The notes under the pieces: generated by a model
The model's database searches: none
The model's input: only the letters and a program-made list of their open reading frames with translations
Told to the model about the DNA's origin: nothing
Position numbers and translations under genes: made by a program
In this document: positions 53,949-61,634 of the stretch, one piece after another
Layout of the letters: each line of letters opens with the position of its first letter
How positions within the stretch are numbered: the stretch's first letter is position 1
DNA from: Adlercreutzia sp. ZJ141
GTDB lineage: Bacteria > Actinomycetota > Coriobacteriia > Coriobacteriales > Eggerthellaceae
NCBI RefSeq assembly: GCF_011038965.1
Contig: NZ_JAAKEB010000006.1
Location: 1-64,000 of the forward strand
Direction of reading: 5' to 3'
Length of the DNA: 64,000 nt

Positions 53949-53988
53949 AAAAAACCCTGCCGAACCCTATTATGCAGGGTTCGGCAGG
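53949..53988 (-). terminator. intrinsic terminator of the tat operon
   Basis: A perfect 13-bp stem, CCTGCCGAACCCT (53956-53968) with AGGGTTCGGCAGG (53976-53988), a 7-base loop and a following T6 on the minus strand. It is 106 bases past tatC and directly upstream of hypA. Confidence 0.9.
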
Positions 53989-54093
53989 ACGATAACACAT
54001 ACTCTTCCGAAACGGCCGTCGCATACAACGGATGACAAAAACACCGACACATCGCCATCATTCGCGAGCACGCCCGCACGCAACCGCGCGAAC

Positions 54094-54924
54094 CTACTTC
54101 TTCTTGGCTGCACGTTTAATAGACACCGATTTCGATGCCTTCCGCTCGGTGTCATCATCAGCGTCCTGCGCTTCTCGTTTCTTGATACGCTTACTCAGCG
54201 CCACGCGAGCGATCAGCAAACTGCCCTCGTAGAGCATCAATAGCGCGGCGAACATGAGTAGCATGGTAATCGGCGAAGCGTCAAGCGTCACCATGGCAGA
54301 CACCACCATGAGCACAACGTAGACAATTCGCCAATTCTCGCGCAACTTCTTGTAAGGGATTACGTCAAACAGCACCATGTAGAACACCAGCAACGGCAGC
54401 TCGAATGCAAAACCGAAGCCGATCTCAAAACCGATGATAATACTCAAGTACGACTTGGCTCGCGGGGTTATTTCAGCGAATCCCGCGCCTTGGTCGGTGA
54501 GCCATTGAAATGCTGGGGGCAAAATGAGGAAGTAGCAGAAAATGGTTCCGATGATAAACAGGGCCACCGCAGCCGCGAACGTGGGAATAAACCATTTGCG
54601 CTCGCTCGGCTTTAATGCCGGCAGGAAGAACGCAAGAATCTGCCAAAGAATAATAGGTGCCGTAGCAACCACCGAAGCCCACATGGCCAGCGTAAAGCGA
54701 ACGGTAAACGTCTCAAACGGATCGATTGCCGTGAGCATGTACGTGCCCTCGTCACCCTTCGGCAGGTAGTCGGCGATAGGCAGCAGCATGAACTGGGCAA
54801 TGGTAGGCGCAGCAAAGTAGAATATACACACGCCAATGGCCAAACAAACCACAATGCGCACCAAGCGCATGCGCAACTCGCCCAAGTGATCGAACAAGGG
54901 CATGCGGGCAGCACCGATAGCCAT
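54094..54924 (-). CDS. tatC: Sec-independent translocase TatC
   Basis: 276 residues with six membrane segments. The family N-terminus is PLFDHLGELRMRLVRIV. The central part has LTAIDPFETFTVRFTLA and FGFAFELPLLVFYM. The C-terminus has an extension of basic residues (about 245-276). It recognises twin-Arg signals such as those of the flavoprotein and the PI-PLC-like protein in this window. It follows tatA by 3 bases. Confidence 0.95.
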   Translation of the reverse strand: MAIGAARMPLFDHLGELRMRLVRIVVCLAIGVCIFYFAAPTIAQFMLLPIADYLPKGDEGTYMLTAIDPFETFTVRFTLAMWASVVATAPIILWQILAFFLPALKPSERKWFIPTFAAAVALFIIGTIFCYFLILPPAFQWLTDQGAGFAEITPRAKSYLSIIIGFEIGFGFAFELPLLVFYMVLFDVIPYKKLRENWRIVYVVLMVVSAMVTLDASPITMLLMFAALLMLYEGSLLIARVALSKRIKKREAQDADDDTERKASKSVSIKRAAKKK

Positions 54925-54927
54925 GCG

Positions 54928-55668
54928 TTACTCCCCTTCCTTTATGTCGGCCGCATCAGATGCAACCTGATTGTTTGCTTTTGTTGCAACACCCGATGTC
55001 ACGGGTGCTGTCGCGGCCTTCGCCGCTGCGGCGCGCTTCAGTGCCGAGGGCTTCTCGGCAGCATTAGCTGTCGGCTCAGATGCCGTCGATGCTGCCGATA
55101 CTGCCGCAGTAGGCTTTGCTGCGGCGGCCGCCTTGGCTGCACTCGCCGCTGCTGCTGTCGTTGCTGTTCCTGCTGTCGCCGTCGTTGCTGCAGCAGTGCC
55201 ACCTTCGGTACGCAGGCGCTCGGCGCGCTCCGCAGCGTAGCGGGCTTTGCGCTCTTGGAATGACTCGCCTTGCCCCGCCTTCTTCGCACCAGTGCCTGAT
55301 GCGGACTTCGCTGCACCGTCTGTCGCCTGCGCGGGTTTCGTCGCCGTGGATTTCGCAGCAGGCTTCGCCGCAGATGACGTGGGTTTCTTGGCAGCAGATT
55401 TTGAGGCGGCACTCTTCGCGTCCTTCGACGCCTTCTGCGCCTTCTTTCCAACCTCGTCAACCACATCGAGCGGATTCTTGAACGGCTCGTCGGAATCGGG
55501 ATCGTATACCCCACTCTTCAACACGTCGTTCATTTCCTGCTGAGCCGCTCTAAACTTGCTAATAGCCTGGCCAAGCATCTTAGCCATAGCCGGCAGCTTG
55601 TCCGGCCCGAAAATGAGAAAGCCGAACACGATAATAAGAAAAAGCTCTATTCCACTTAACCCAAACAA
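54928..55668 (-). CDS. tatA: TatA/TatB-like translocase subunit with long Ala/Lys-rich tail
   Basis: 246 residues from TTG at 55668, chosen for the AAAGGAG six bases upstream and because the family start FGLSGIELFLIIVFGFLIFG follows at once. One membrane segment is followed by the amphipathic helix (PDKLPAMAKMLGQAISKF). The remaining ~180 residues are Ala, Lys, Ser, Thr and Pro repeats (KPAAKSTATK) of low complexity, much longer than usual TatA. With a single TatA-type gene, it may serve both TatA and TatB roles. Confidence 0.88.
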   Translation of the reverse strand: MFGLSGIELFLIIVFGFLIFGPDKLPAMAKMLGQAISKFRAAQQEMNDVLKSGVYDPDSDEPFKNPLDVVDEVGKKAQKASKDAKSAASKSAAKKPTSSAAKPAAKSTATKPAQATDGAAKSASGTGAKKAGQGESFQERKARYAAERAERLRTEGGTAAATTATAGTATTAAAASAAKAAAAAKPTAAVSAASTASEPTANAAEKPSALKRAAAAKAATAPVTSGVATKANNQVASDAADIKEGE

Positions 55669-55821
55669 AGCTCGCTCCTTTGCACGGTTACGCGCCTTTT
55701 GCGCCAATAGTTCCGCCGGGCGCGACACGCCGGGCACAATACCCCTTGCGGGAACAACCGGAATATAGTAGCACAAACAGCTCACGCCATGAGGCCCCGC
55801 ACCGCCTGCGCTTGCCGGTTT

Positions 55822-56016
55822 CTACGCACCGCCCAAAAACGCCAAACCAACCGTCGGTATGCCCAGTGCCAATACCAAAATAACGCACACCACCACGACA
55901 AATATGCGCTTGATGCGCTCAGCGCGCTCGCGCTTCTCTTGCGCGCGGCGTTCGCGTTCCTGTGCAGCCTTAATGCGCTCGCTTTTCTGCTTTGCAGTTA
56001 GTTTCTGCTTTGCCAT
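55822..56016 (-). CDS. small membrane protein with basic N-terminus
   Basis: 64 residues from ATG at 56016, which overlaps nothing and starts 5 bases after the amidohydrolase stop. The first 37 residues are strongly charged (AKQKSERIKAAQERERR). One hydrophobic segment (38-60, IFVVVVCVILVLALGIPTVG) follows. It has the shape of small single-pass proteins found in this group. Function unknown. Confidence 0.7.
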   Translation of the reverse strand: MAKQKLTAKQKSERIKAAQERERRAQEKRERAERIKRIFVVVVCVILVLALGIPTVGLAFLGGA

Positions 56017-56020
56017 AACG

Positions 56021-57376
56021 TTACGACCTGATCTTTCCCCGAATTTCGAACACACGCGCGATGTTGTGAGCCACTTCGACGTCCACATTCCAGCGATCCT
56101 GTTCGTAGAGAATCTTGCCGTCGACCATGGTCATAAGAACATCAGAGCCGCTGCAGGTGTTAACAATGGAAGCCGCCGGATCATCAAGCGTCGTCTGACG
56201 CGATCCCGCAAGGTCAACAGCAATGAGATCGGCAGCTTTGCCCAGATCGATCGACCCAATACGATCGTCCATCTTCAGCGCACGCGCACCACCGAGCGTA
56301 GCCATTTTGAGCACCGAAGCACAATCGAGGAACTCGCCAACATTCACAGCGCGTTCAATGAGCATGCCGGTGCGCATTTCGATAAACATGTCGGTCGAAT
56401 CGGTTGCCGCAGGCGAGTCGGTTCCTACACCCACGCGCAGACCAGCGCGCCGGAACTCACCGAGCGGTGCCACACCCATGCCCAGTTGGGCATTGCAGCG
56501 CGGACACACGGCCACGGCAACGTCGTATTCTTTGAGCTTTGCGATATCCAAGCGGTCAACATGGACGCAATGGATGGCCAGTACGTTATCGGCCTCGAAC
56601 GCGCCCCAGTTCAGCGCGTAGCGAACGGGCGACGCCTGTGTGGGAAGCCATGGCGGAACTTCCACGTAGCCACGACGATCCTCCATGGTATGAACGGCAA
56701 ACGGCGACGAACCGTATTTAATGAAGTTGTACTCTTCACGGCTACCCGCAAGATGCATGGCGACAGGCAAGCCCTCGCTGCGTGCGAACTCAGCAACCGC
56801 CCCATACACCGACGGATGGCATTCATACATTGCCGCCGGGGCCACGCCAAGCGTAATGCGGTCGGAATCGATCTGACCACGCCACCGGTCGATATCCTTC
56901 TGCGCACGAACGATTGCCTGAGGTACGCGCTTTTTATCCATAGCGCCCACTTCGCGGTAGATGACGCTGCGCAGACCAACACTTTGCGCAGCCGCGCATG
57001 CCGCACCAGTAGTGGTGATGTCGGCAACACAAGTGATGCCGCTCGAAAGCGCCTCAAGGCCGCCCAGCACTGCAGAATCGCGCCAATCGGACGAATCGAG
57101 CTTCAGGCTCTTTTCCGCGATGCTCACCGCCCACGACGCGTAGGGAACGTCGTGGATGATGCCTCGCATGACGGAGTTCTCCAAATGCGTATGCAAGTCG
57201 ACCAAACCCGGCATAATTGCCGCATGCCCGTAATCGCGTACCTCTTCCTCGGGGTAGCGCAGACGCAGCAGGTCAGCCGAACCAATGTCGCGGATGCGAC
57301 CGTCGCGAACGAGAACGGCCCCGTTCTGGAACGGCTCGGACGTGATGGGAAGAATGTATTGCGCGCAGATAAGCAT
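56021..57376 (-). CDS. TRZ/ATZ-type amidohydrolase (deaminase family)
   Basis: 451 residues from ATG at 57376. Zinc ligands are visible in VDLHTHLENS (HxH), in MHLAGS or AIHCVHVDR (His), and Asp in VGTDSPAATD. PGLVDLHTHLEN and GKAADLIAVDL are typical of cytosine, guanine, MTA/SAH and aminofutalosine deaminases. In this organism aminofutalosine deaminase for menaquinone synthesis is one possibility. The sequence alone does not fix the substrate. Confidence 0.75.
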   Translation of the reverse strand: MLICAQYILPITSEPFQNGAVLVRDGRIRDIGSADLLRLRYPEEEVRDYGHAAIMPGLVDLHTHLENSVMRGIIHDVPYASWAVSIAEKSLKLDSSDWRDSAVLGGLEALSSGITCVADITTTGAACAAAQSVGLRSVIYREVGAMDKKRVPQAIVRAQKDIDRWRGQIDSDRITLGVAPAAMYECHPSVYGAVAEFARSEGLPVAMHLAGSREEYNFIKYGSSPFAVHTMEDRRGYVEVPPWLPTQASPVRYALNWGAFEADNVLAIHCVHVDRLDIAKLKEYDVAVAVCPRCNAQLGMGVAPLGEFRRAGLRVGVGTDSPAATDSTDMFIEMRTGMLIERAVNVGEFLDCASVLKMATLGGARALKMDDRIGSIDLGKAADLIAVDLAGSRQTTLDDPAASIVNTCSGSDVLMTMVDGKILYEQDRWNVDVEVAHNIARVFEIRGKIRS

Positions 57377-57484
57377 GGGCACCCTCTTCGTATCCGCTCG
57401 ATAACGTAAGTTTGTATGATAACACTGCCGAGCGCGCGGCGCGAGAGCGCACACAGTCTCTGCGGTTGGAAATACGACGGTTTA

Positions 57485-57763
57485 TTATCCTCGGTAGAAG
57501 CCTTTGTCGCTGAATTTGGCCCACATAAGGTACATCTCGCGGTAGTTATCCTTGATGAATGCCTGGATTTGACGAATTTCGCGGTCACTAAGGACACCTG
57601 GACTCTGAAGAACAGAGTCGCCGTTCTTTTTGACGAAAAACTTAGCGGATCCTTGCTCGGTAAGCTTGCGATCACTGGCATGCACGTGCATGCACTCGAT
57701 GATACAGTGGCTGGTGAAGTACAGGTAGTAGCCGCAGACCTTGAAGTTGAAGTATTTCGGCAT
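57485..57763 (-). CDS. small DUF4160-like protein
   Basis: 92 residues. The N-terminus MPKYFNFKVCGYYLYFTSH and EHxH-type CMHVHASDRKL resemble DUF4160, a small family often found beside another tiny gene in toxin-antitoxin-like pairs. Here LSDREIRQIQAFIKDNYREM forms the C-terminal helix. It follows the 57766 gene by 2 bases. Function unproven. Confidence 0.65.
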   Translation of the reverse strand: MPKYFNFKVCGYYLYFTSHCIIECMHVHASDRKLTEQGSAKFFVKKNGDSVLQSPGVLSDREIRQIQAFIKDNYREMYLMWAKFSDKGFYRG

Positions 57764-57765
57764 GA

Positions 57766-57987
57766 TTAGGCCGCCATGTATTTGAGACTGCGATCCAGGT
57801 AATCGTGCACTATTTCCAGCTCGATATCGTCCATGGTAGTTTCCCTTAGCTCGCCCTGCGCGCTGAAAACTGCAGCGCTTGTCGGGCGATTGAGGTTGAG
57901 CACGCGGATACTGTCACCGTTTCGAGTGAAAGCGTATCCATTGATGATGACATCGGCGGCATCGGCGACTTGCAGCACGTCAGGCAT
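57766..57987 (-). CDS. small hypothetical protein, middle of three-gene cluster
   Basis: 73 residues from ATG at 57987 with GGAGG upstream. It has a beta-rich centre (VIINGYAFTRNGDSIRVLNL) and an acidic C-terminal helix (TTMDDIELEIVHDYLDRSL). Its start overlaps the previous gene by 8 bases. No family recognised; the size and overlaps suggest the three genes act together. Confidence 0.65.
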   Translation of the reverse strand: MPDVLQVADAADVIINGYAFTRNGDSIRVLNLNRPTSAAVFSAQGELRETTMDDIELEIVHDYLDRSLKYMAA

Positions 57988-58258
57988 AGCTAACCTCCAC
58001 GGTTTCGATGGAGCTAAGGAAGCTGTCGGGGTCAATGTAGAGATTCTTCAGGATGGGCACCAGGTCGATGTATTCCTCGGTATCGGGCAGGCCGTGATAA
58101 CGGGCGGTAACGGCAAGATAGCCGCTGTCCCATTCTCGTACATCCAAGTACCGTTCCAGACGTTTTGGTGTTTTGAATCTTATACGACGTCCGTCGAAGG
58201 AGAAAGACGTGAGGTCGCCGTGACTACTAAGGATAGCCACGCTGCTCCGAGCCGTCAT
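57980..58258 (-). CDS. small hypothetical protein, first of three-gene cluster
   Basis: 92 residues from ATG at 58258 with AAAGGAGG upstream. The sequence has SFSFDGRRIRFKTPKRLERY, then WDSGYLAVTARYHG, reminiscent of small DUF2442/DUF6718-like proteins but not assigned. The end is YIDLVPILKNLYIDPDSFLS. It is the first gene of the cluster. Confidence 0.6.
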   Translation of the reverse strand: MTARSSVAILSSHGDLTSFSFDGRRIRFKTPKRLERYLDVREWDSGYLAVTARYHGLPDTEEYIDLVPILKNLYIDPDSFLSSIETVEVSYA

Positions 58259-58399
58259 GCTGCCCTCCTTTCTCTTCTGTGTTTCGGAACCCTAAGCATA
58301 CCAAAATCCTCTAAAGACTTCAGCCAAGTTGTTGAATAGTCAGGCCAACAGGTAATCAAGCTGCTTGACTCCTCGAAAAAGAGTCCGACCGCCCTCCCC

Positions 58400-58744
58400 T
58401 TAAATCCCAAAGATTGCCCCTATGGCGTCAAGCACCGATGCCATTGTTGCGTGATCGATCGAACCACCAAGGTGTCGCGCGTCTCGGGCAGGGTTGTTCA
58501 AATTGATAGCGCGAAGCTGCTCAACGCATACACAACCCGAAACCACATTACCGAAAGCAAGCTCAATATGAAGGGGATGCCCATTGACTGTCGAGGTGAT
58601 CGGACACACCACCGTCAAACTCGACACCACGTTATTGAAGTGCCCAACGCTCACCACGAGCGCGGGCCTTCTTTTTTGGGGTTCATGCCCCACGGTAGGA
58701 TTGAAATTAACCTCAGTAATGTCGCCTTGCTCGAACATCATCAC
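58400..58744 (-). CDS. mazF: MazF/PemK-family mRNA interferase
   Basis: 114 residues. The family start FEQGDITEVNFNPTVGHEPQKRRPALVV is clear in parts: a first strand with GDI, the P-x-x-G-x-E loop and the RPALVVS strand. VCPITSTVNGHPLHIEL and VCVEQLRAIN follow. These toxins cut mRNA at specific short sequences. Start is one of three consecutive ATG codons (58744-58736), which overlap the stop of the mazE remnant. Confidence 0.9.
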   Translation of the reverse strand: MMMFEQGDITEVNFNPTVGHEPQKRRPALVVSVGHFNNVVSSLTVVCPITSTVNGHPLHIELAFGNVVSGCVCVEQLRAINLNNPARDARHLGGSIDHATMASVLDAIGAIFGI

Positions 58745-58890
58745 TCAACCACCTCGGCTCCCACATCAGGACCGCCCCACTCTTCACCAACTTTGTTGCC
58801 ATCCCAACCAGCACACAGTTCGGTCAACGACACCTTGCGATTGCGCGCATACGTCCGTTCTGGTTGCGCAAATTTTAATGTATATGTTCA
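58744..58890 (-). pseudogene. truncated mazE antitoxin (C-terminal tail only)
   Basis: A 48-codon frame upstream of mazF ends SLTELCAGWDGNK, EEWGGPDVGAEVVE, the classic toxin-binding tail of MazE. The DNA-binding N-terminal swapped-hairpin domain is missing: the previous gene ends at 58915, only 25 bases away. The frame has no ATG; GTG or TTG codons inside could start a peptide of about 30 residues. Stop overlaps the mazF ATG (TGATG). Confidence 0.7.
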
Positions 58891-58914
58891 AGCAGCTCGA
58901 AAGCGCTGGACTTC

Positions 58915-60273
58915 TTACCGCATGGTGCCGTCGCCGAAGAGGAGCTCGCGTTCGGGACCCGACAGCGCCGCGCGAGCTTGTTCGCGCAGGTTGTTCATGG
59001 CACTGAGGAACTGCCGATACATAACCACCACCAGGTAGCGCCCGCGTGGAGTGAGCGTGAGTTCGTCGGACGTGTCGGTGGCAAACGCCCGGTTTGCACG
59101 CATGAATGCCATCTCCACCGGCAATCCGCGCTCGATACTCACGCCGAACTCGCGCGCAAATGCGTGCTTGTCGAGACGCAGCTTGTACAGGTTTACTAAA
59201 AAGCAGTAGCGCATGAGATCGCGCTCGGACATATCGCTTCTACCCATGAGCGACATCCGTCCGCTTTCGATAGCTTCGTTGTACTCACGCAAGCTGAACG
59301 TGTTCACGTACAGACTACGATTCAGATACGTAATAGAGCCGCTCCCGATGGCGGGATACTGGTCGTAAAACGTTTGGAACTCGTCGATCTGCGGTGCTGA
59401 CGCATCTTCCGCACCACCTGCACTGCCTGCACCCAGCAGCGTATCAGTTTCGCCGTTGCGCGTGAACGTCCAGAGCGTCGTGCGATGGAACAGCGGGTCG
59501 GAGCCACCCGCAAGCACACCGTCGAGAATCTGGTAGTAACGGTACTCCCGCGAATAGTCCATCTTACCTAAGGTGCTGGTCATCTTCCGCATGGTGCCGT
59601 TCGATACGTACAGCGGCGAAAATGTAGTCTGGCGCGCGCCGCACATGGCAATTTTCTCCAAATCGTCAAGCAGAATGTCTTCGGTTTGGCTGGGGAAGTT
59701 GAAAATCATGTCGACGTTCAGCGAATTAAAATACGGAAGCGCCTCGCCGATACGCTCGAGGATTTCCTCGCCGCTACCATACTTGTCAAAGCGATCCATT
59801 TGTTTCAGAAGGTCGTTGTTGAAGCTTTGCACCCCCACAGAAAGGCGCTGGATGCGGCCTTTCAGCGCATCGAGGTAGGGCTGCACCAGGTGGTTGGGGT
59901 TCGTTTCGGACGCCACTTCGCGAATGTTCCACAAATCGCGCGCCTCATCGAGCGTCTCGCACAGCTCATCAAGCAGGATGGTTGGCGTGCCACCACCCAT
60001 GTAAATGCTCTCGATGTCGTAGCCTAAATTCTTCACCATGCGCATCTCGCGACGCATGTTAGCAAAGTACGGGCGCGCCACGTCTTCTCGAAACGCATAG
60101 CGGTTGAAACTGCAATATGGACACAATCGCTCGCAGAACGGCACATGCATGTACAGCATGTACTTACGACCTGGCTCGGGTGCGGGCATCACGGTTTCGT
60201 TCGTGGGATTAAGCGCCAGCCCGCGACAGGCAAGCTGTTTAATAATGGTGGTGAGCATACGCTCGGACAGCAT
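58915..60273 (-). CDS. HemN/HemW-family radical SAM protein
   Basis: 452 residues. C-x3-C-x2-C is in MHVPFCERLCPYCSFNRY, and the GGTPT motif is in YMGGGTPTIL. RLSVGVQSFNNDLLKQM is typical of the HemN/HemW group. It could be a heme chaperone (HemW), a coproporphyrinogen dehydrogenase, or a related enzyme. A ~60-residue N-terminal part precedes the core. It is divergent from menG, 127 bases away, so a shared promoter region is likely. Confidence 0.8.
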   Translation of the reverse strand: MLSERMLTTIIKQLACRGLALNPTNETVMPAPEPGRKYMLYMHVPFCERLCPYCSFNRYAFREDVARPYFANMRREMRMVKNLGYDIESIYMGGGTPTILLDELCETLDEARDLWNIREVASETNPNHLVQPYLDALKGRIQRLSVGVQSFNNDLLKQMDRFDKYGSGEEILERIGEALPYFNSLNVDMIFNFPSQTEDILLDDLEKIAMCGARQTTFSPLYVSNGTMRKMTSTLGKMDYSREYRYYQILDGVLAGGSDPLFHRTTLWTFTRNGETDTLLGAGSAGGAEDASAPQIDEFQTFYDQYPAIGSGSITYLNRSLYVNTFSLREYNEAIESGRMSLMGRSDMSERDLMRYCFLVNLYKLRLDKHAFAREFGVSIERGLPVEMAFMRANRAFATDTSDELTLTPRGRYLVVVMYRQFLSAMNNLREQARAALSGPERELLFGDGTMR

Positions 60274-60400
60274 GGGCGACTCCGTTCGTGCAAAAAATTG
60301 GATAACCTCGCTATAGTAATGCTTTCAGAAAACGTCATGCAACGGAAAACAGATATACTAGACATTGCTTTCCCACCGAGACAAAAGGAGTCCATTTTCC

Positions 60401-61144
60401 GTGAGCATTGACACCGCCACGGGTGCCGAAGCGCCCGCCGAACTCTCTTCGACGCGCGTAAAAGACATCTTTTCGCACATTGCCAAGAAATACGAGCGCT
60501 TCAACGCCGTATCAAGCTTTGGAGCATACAAAGTATGGCTCGCGCGCATGGCGCACTTAGCCCCTATCGGCCCCAACGACGACGTACTCGACATCGCCGG
60601 CGGCACAGGGGATGTAACGTTCACCATGGCCCGCATGCTGCATCCGCGCCACATCCAATGCACTGACCTCGTGCCGGAAATGCTCGACGTGGCGCGCATG
60701 CACTACGAACGCGGTGCTGCGCACGGCGTTCCCGTTGATTTCGAGGTGGTTGACGGCCAGAACATGCCGTACGCTAATGAAAGCTACGACGCTATTACCA
60801 TGGCATACGGAATTCGGAACATGCCGGAGCGCGAACGAGCGCTCGCCGAAATACTACGCGTGCTGAAACCGGGTGGACATCTGGTGTGTCTCGAGTTCAG
60901 CACACCGCCAAACCCCGCTTGGCGTGCGCTGTATCTTTTCTACCTGAAGCACCTCATACCGTTCTGGGGAAATGTGGTTACCGGCGACCGCGAAGGGTTC
61001 GTGTACCTGTCGAAGAGCATTCGGGCTTTCCCCAACCAGCGCGAACTGGCACATATGATGGAGCAAGCCGGATTCGTAAACGTTACCTGGAAAAACTGCA
61101 CTGGTGGCATAGCTGCTATCCATGTTGCACAAAAACCCGCATAG
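60401..61144 (+). CDS. menG: demethylmenaquinone methyltransferase (UbiE/MenG)
   Basis: 247 residues from GTG at 60401 with AAAAGGAG upstream (the open frame begins at a TTG at 60365). The SAM site VLDIAGGTGDVTFTMARML is followed by the family words GQNMPYANESYDAITMAYGI and RNMPERERAL, LKPGGHLVCLEFS. It makes menaquinone from demethylmenaquinone. The C-terminus has the FVNVTWKNCTGGIAAIHV ending typical of UbiE. Confidence 0.92.
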   Translation: MSIDTATGAEAPAELSSTRVKDIFSHIAKKYERFNAVSSFGAYKVWLARMAHLAPIGPNDDVLDIAGGTGDVTFTMARMLHPRHIQCTDLVPEMLDVARMHYERGAAHGVPVDFEVVDGQNMPYANESYDAITMAYGIRNMPERERALAEILRVLKPGGHLVCLEFSTPPNPAWRALYLFYLKHLIPFWGNVVTGDREGFVYLSKSIRAFPNQRELAHMMEQAGFVNVTWKNCTGGIAAIHVAQKPA

Positions 61145-61155
61145 CGGCTATGCGG
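61137..61155. terminator. short hairpin at the menG stop codon
   Basis: CCGCATA (61137-61143) pairs with TATGCGG (61149-61155) around 5 bases and overlaps the TAG stop at 61142. No T run, so weak support. Confidence 0.3.
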
Positions 61156-61181
61156 CCCACCAAGTCGGCACGACAATGAGA

Positions 61182-61436
61182 CTACCGTTGAGATGCGTCG
61201 GTCGTGTTGACCGTGTTGACCGCACCAATAGAGCAGCCCGCGCAACCCGAGCACCCCGAGCAGCCACCGCACGAAACGCGGCGTCGCCCCACATCGTCGG
61301 ACGATGTGGCAGAACACTGGTCATGACAATCGCACATGCCACGGAAAAACAAGCGGCGAACGGCCCATATAACCCAGGCAGCCACAACAACAAGTACCAC
61401 TACGGTGCCAACACTTATGTCCAGTGGTTGAATCAT
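61182..61436 (-). CDS. FeoB-associated Cys-rich membrane protein
   Basis: 84 residues from ATG at 61436. One membrane segment (about 8-27, VGTVVVLVVVAAWVIWAV), then a Cys-rich tail: CDCHDQC, CGGCSGCSGCAGC. FeoB-associated small proteins with a membrane helix and Cys pairs are known beside feoB. It lies 198 bases downstream of feoB on the same strand and probably takes part in iron uptake. Tandem SGC/AGC units look slippage-prone. Confidence 0.75.
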   Translation of the reverse strand: MIQPLDISVGTVVVLVVVAAWVIWAVRRLFFRGMCDCHDQCSATSSDDVGRRRVSCGGCSGCSGCAGCSIGAVNTVNTTDASQR

Positions 61437-61634
61437 GTTCCCATCACCTTTTCCACATCGTCGGTTTTTCGACTCGGGGTAATTCACGTGACTACCTGCG
61501 GTGACGAACTAAAACAACCTACCACCGCCGAAAACCACCCAATTGCGCCGAACCGGAAAACCGGCCTTCCGGCGCACCCAACCATAGGCGCGCCGGAAAT
61601 AAACCATAAAGCCTATCGGATTCTGCGTGCTACC

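Noticed and set aside
55859-57409. 516-residue open frame on the plus strand
   Set aside because: It is antisense to the amidohydrolase and small membrane protein, lacks a ribosome binding site, and has the His/Arg/Thr-rich composition of a shadow frame.
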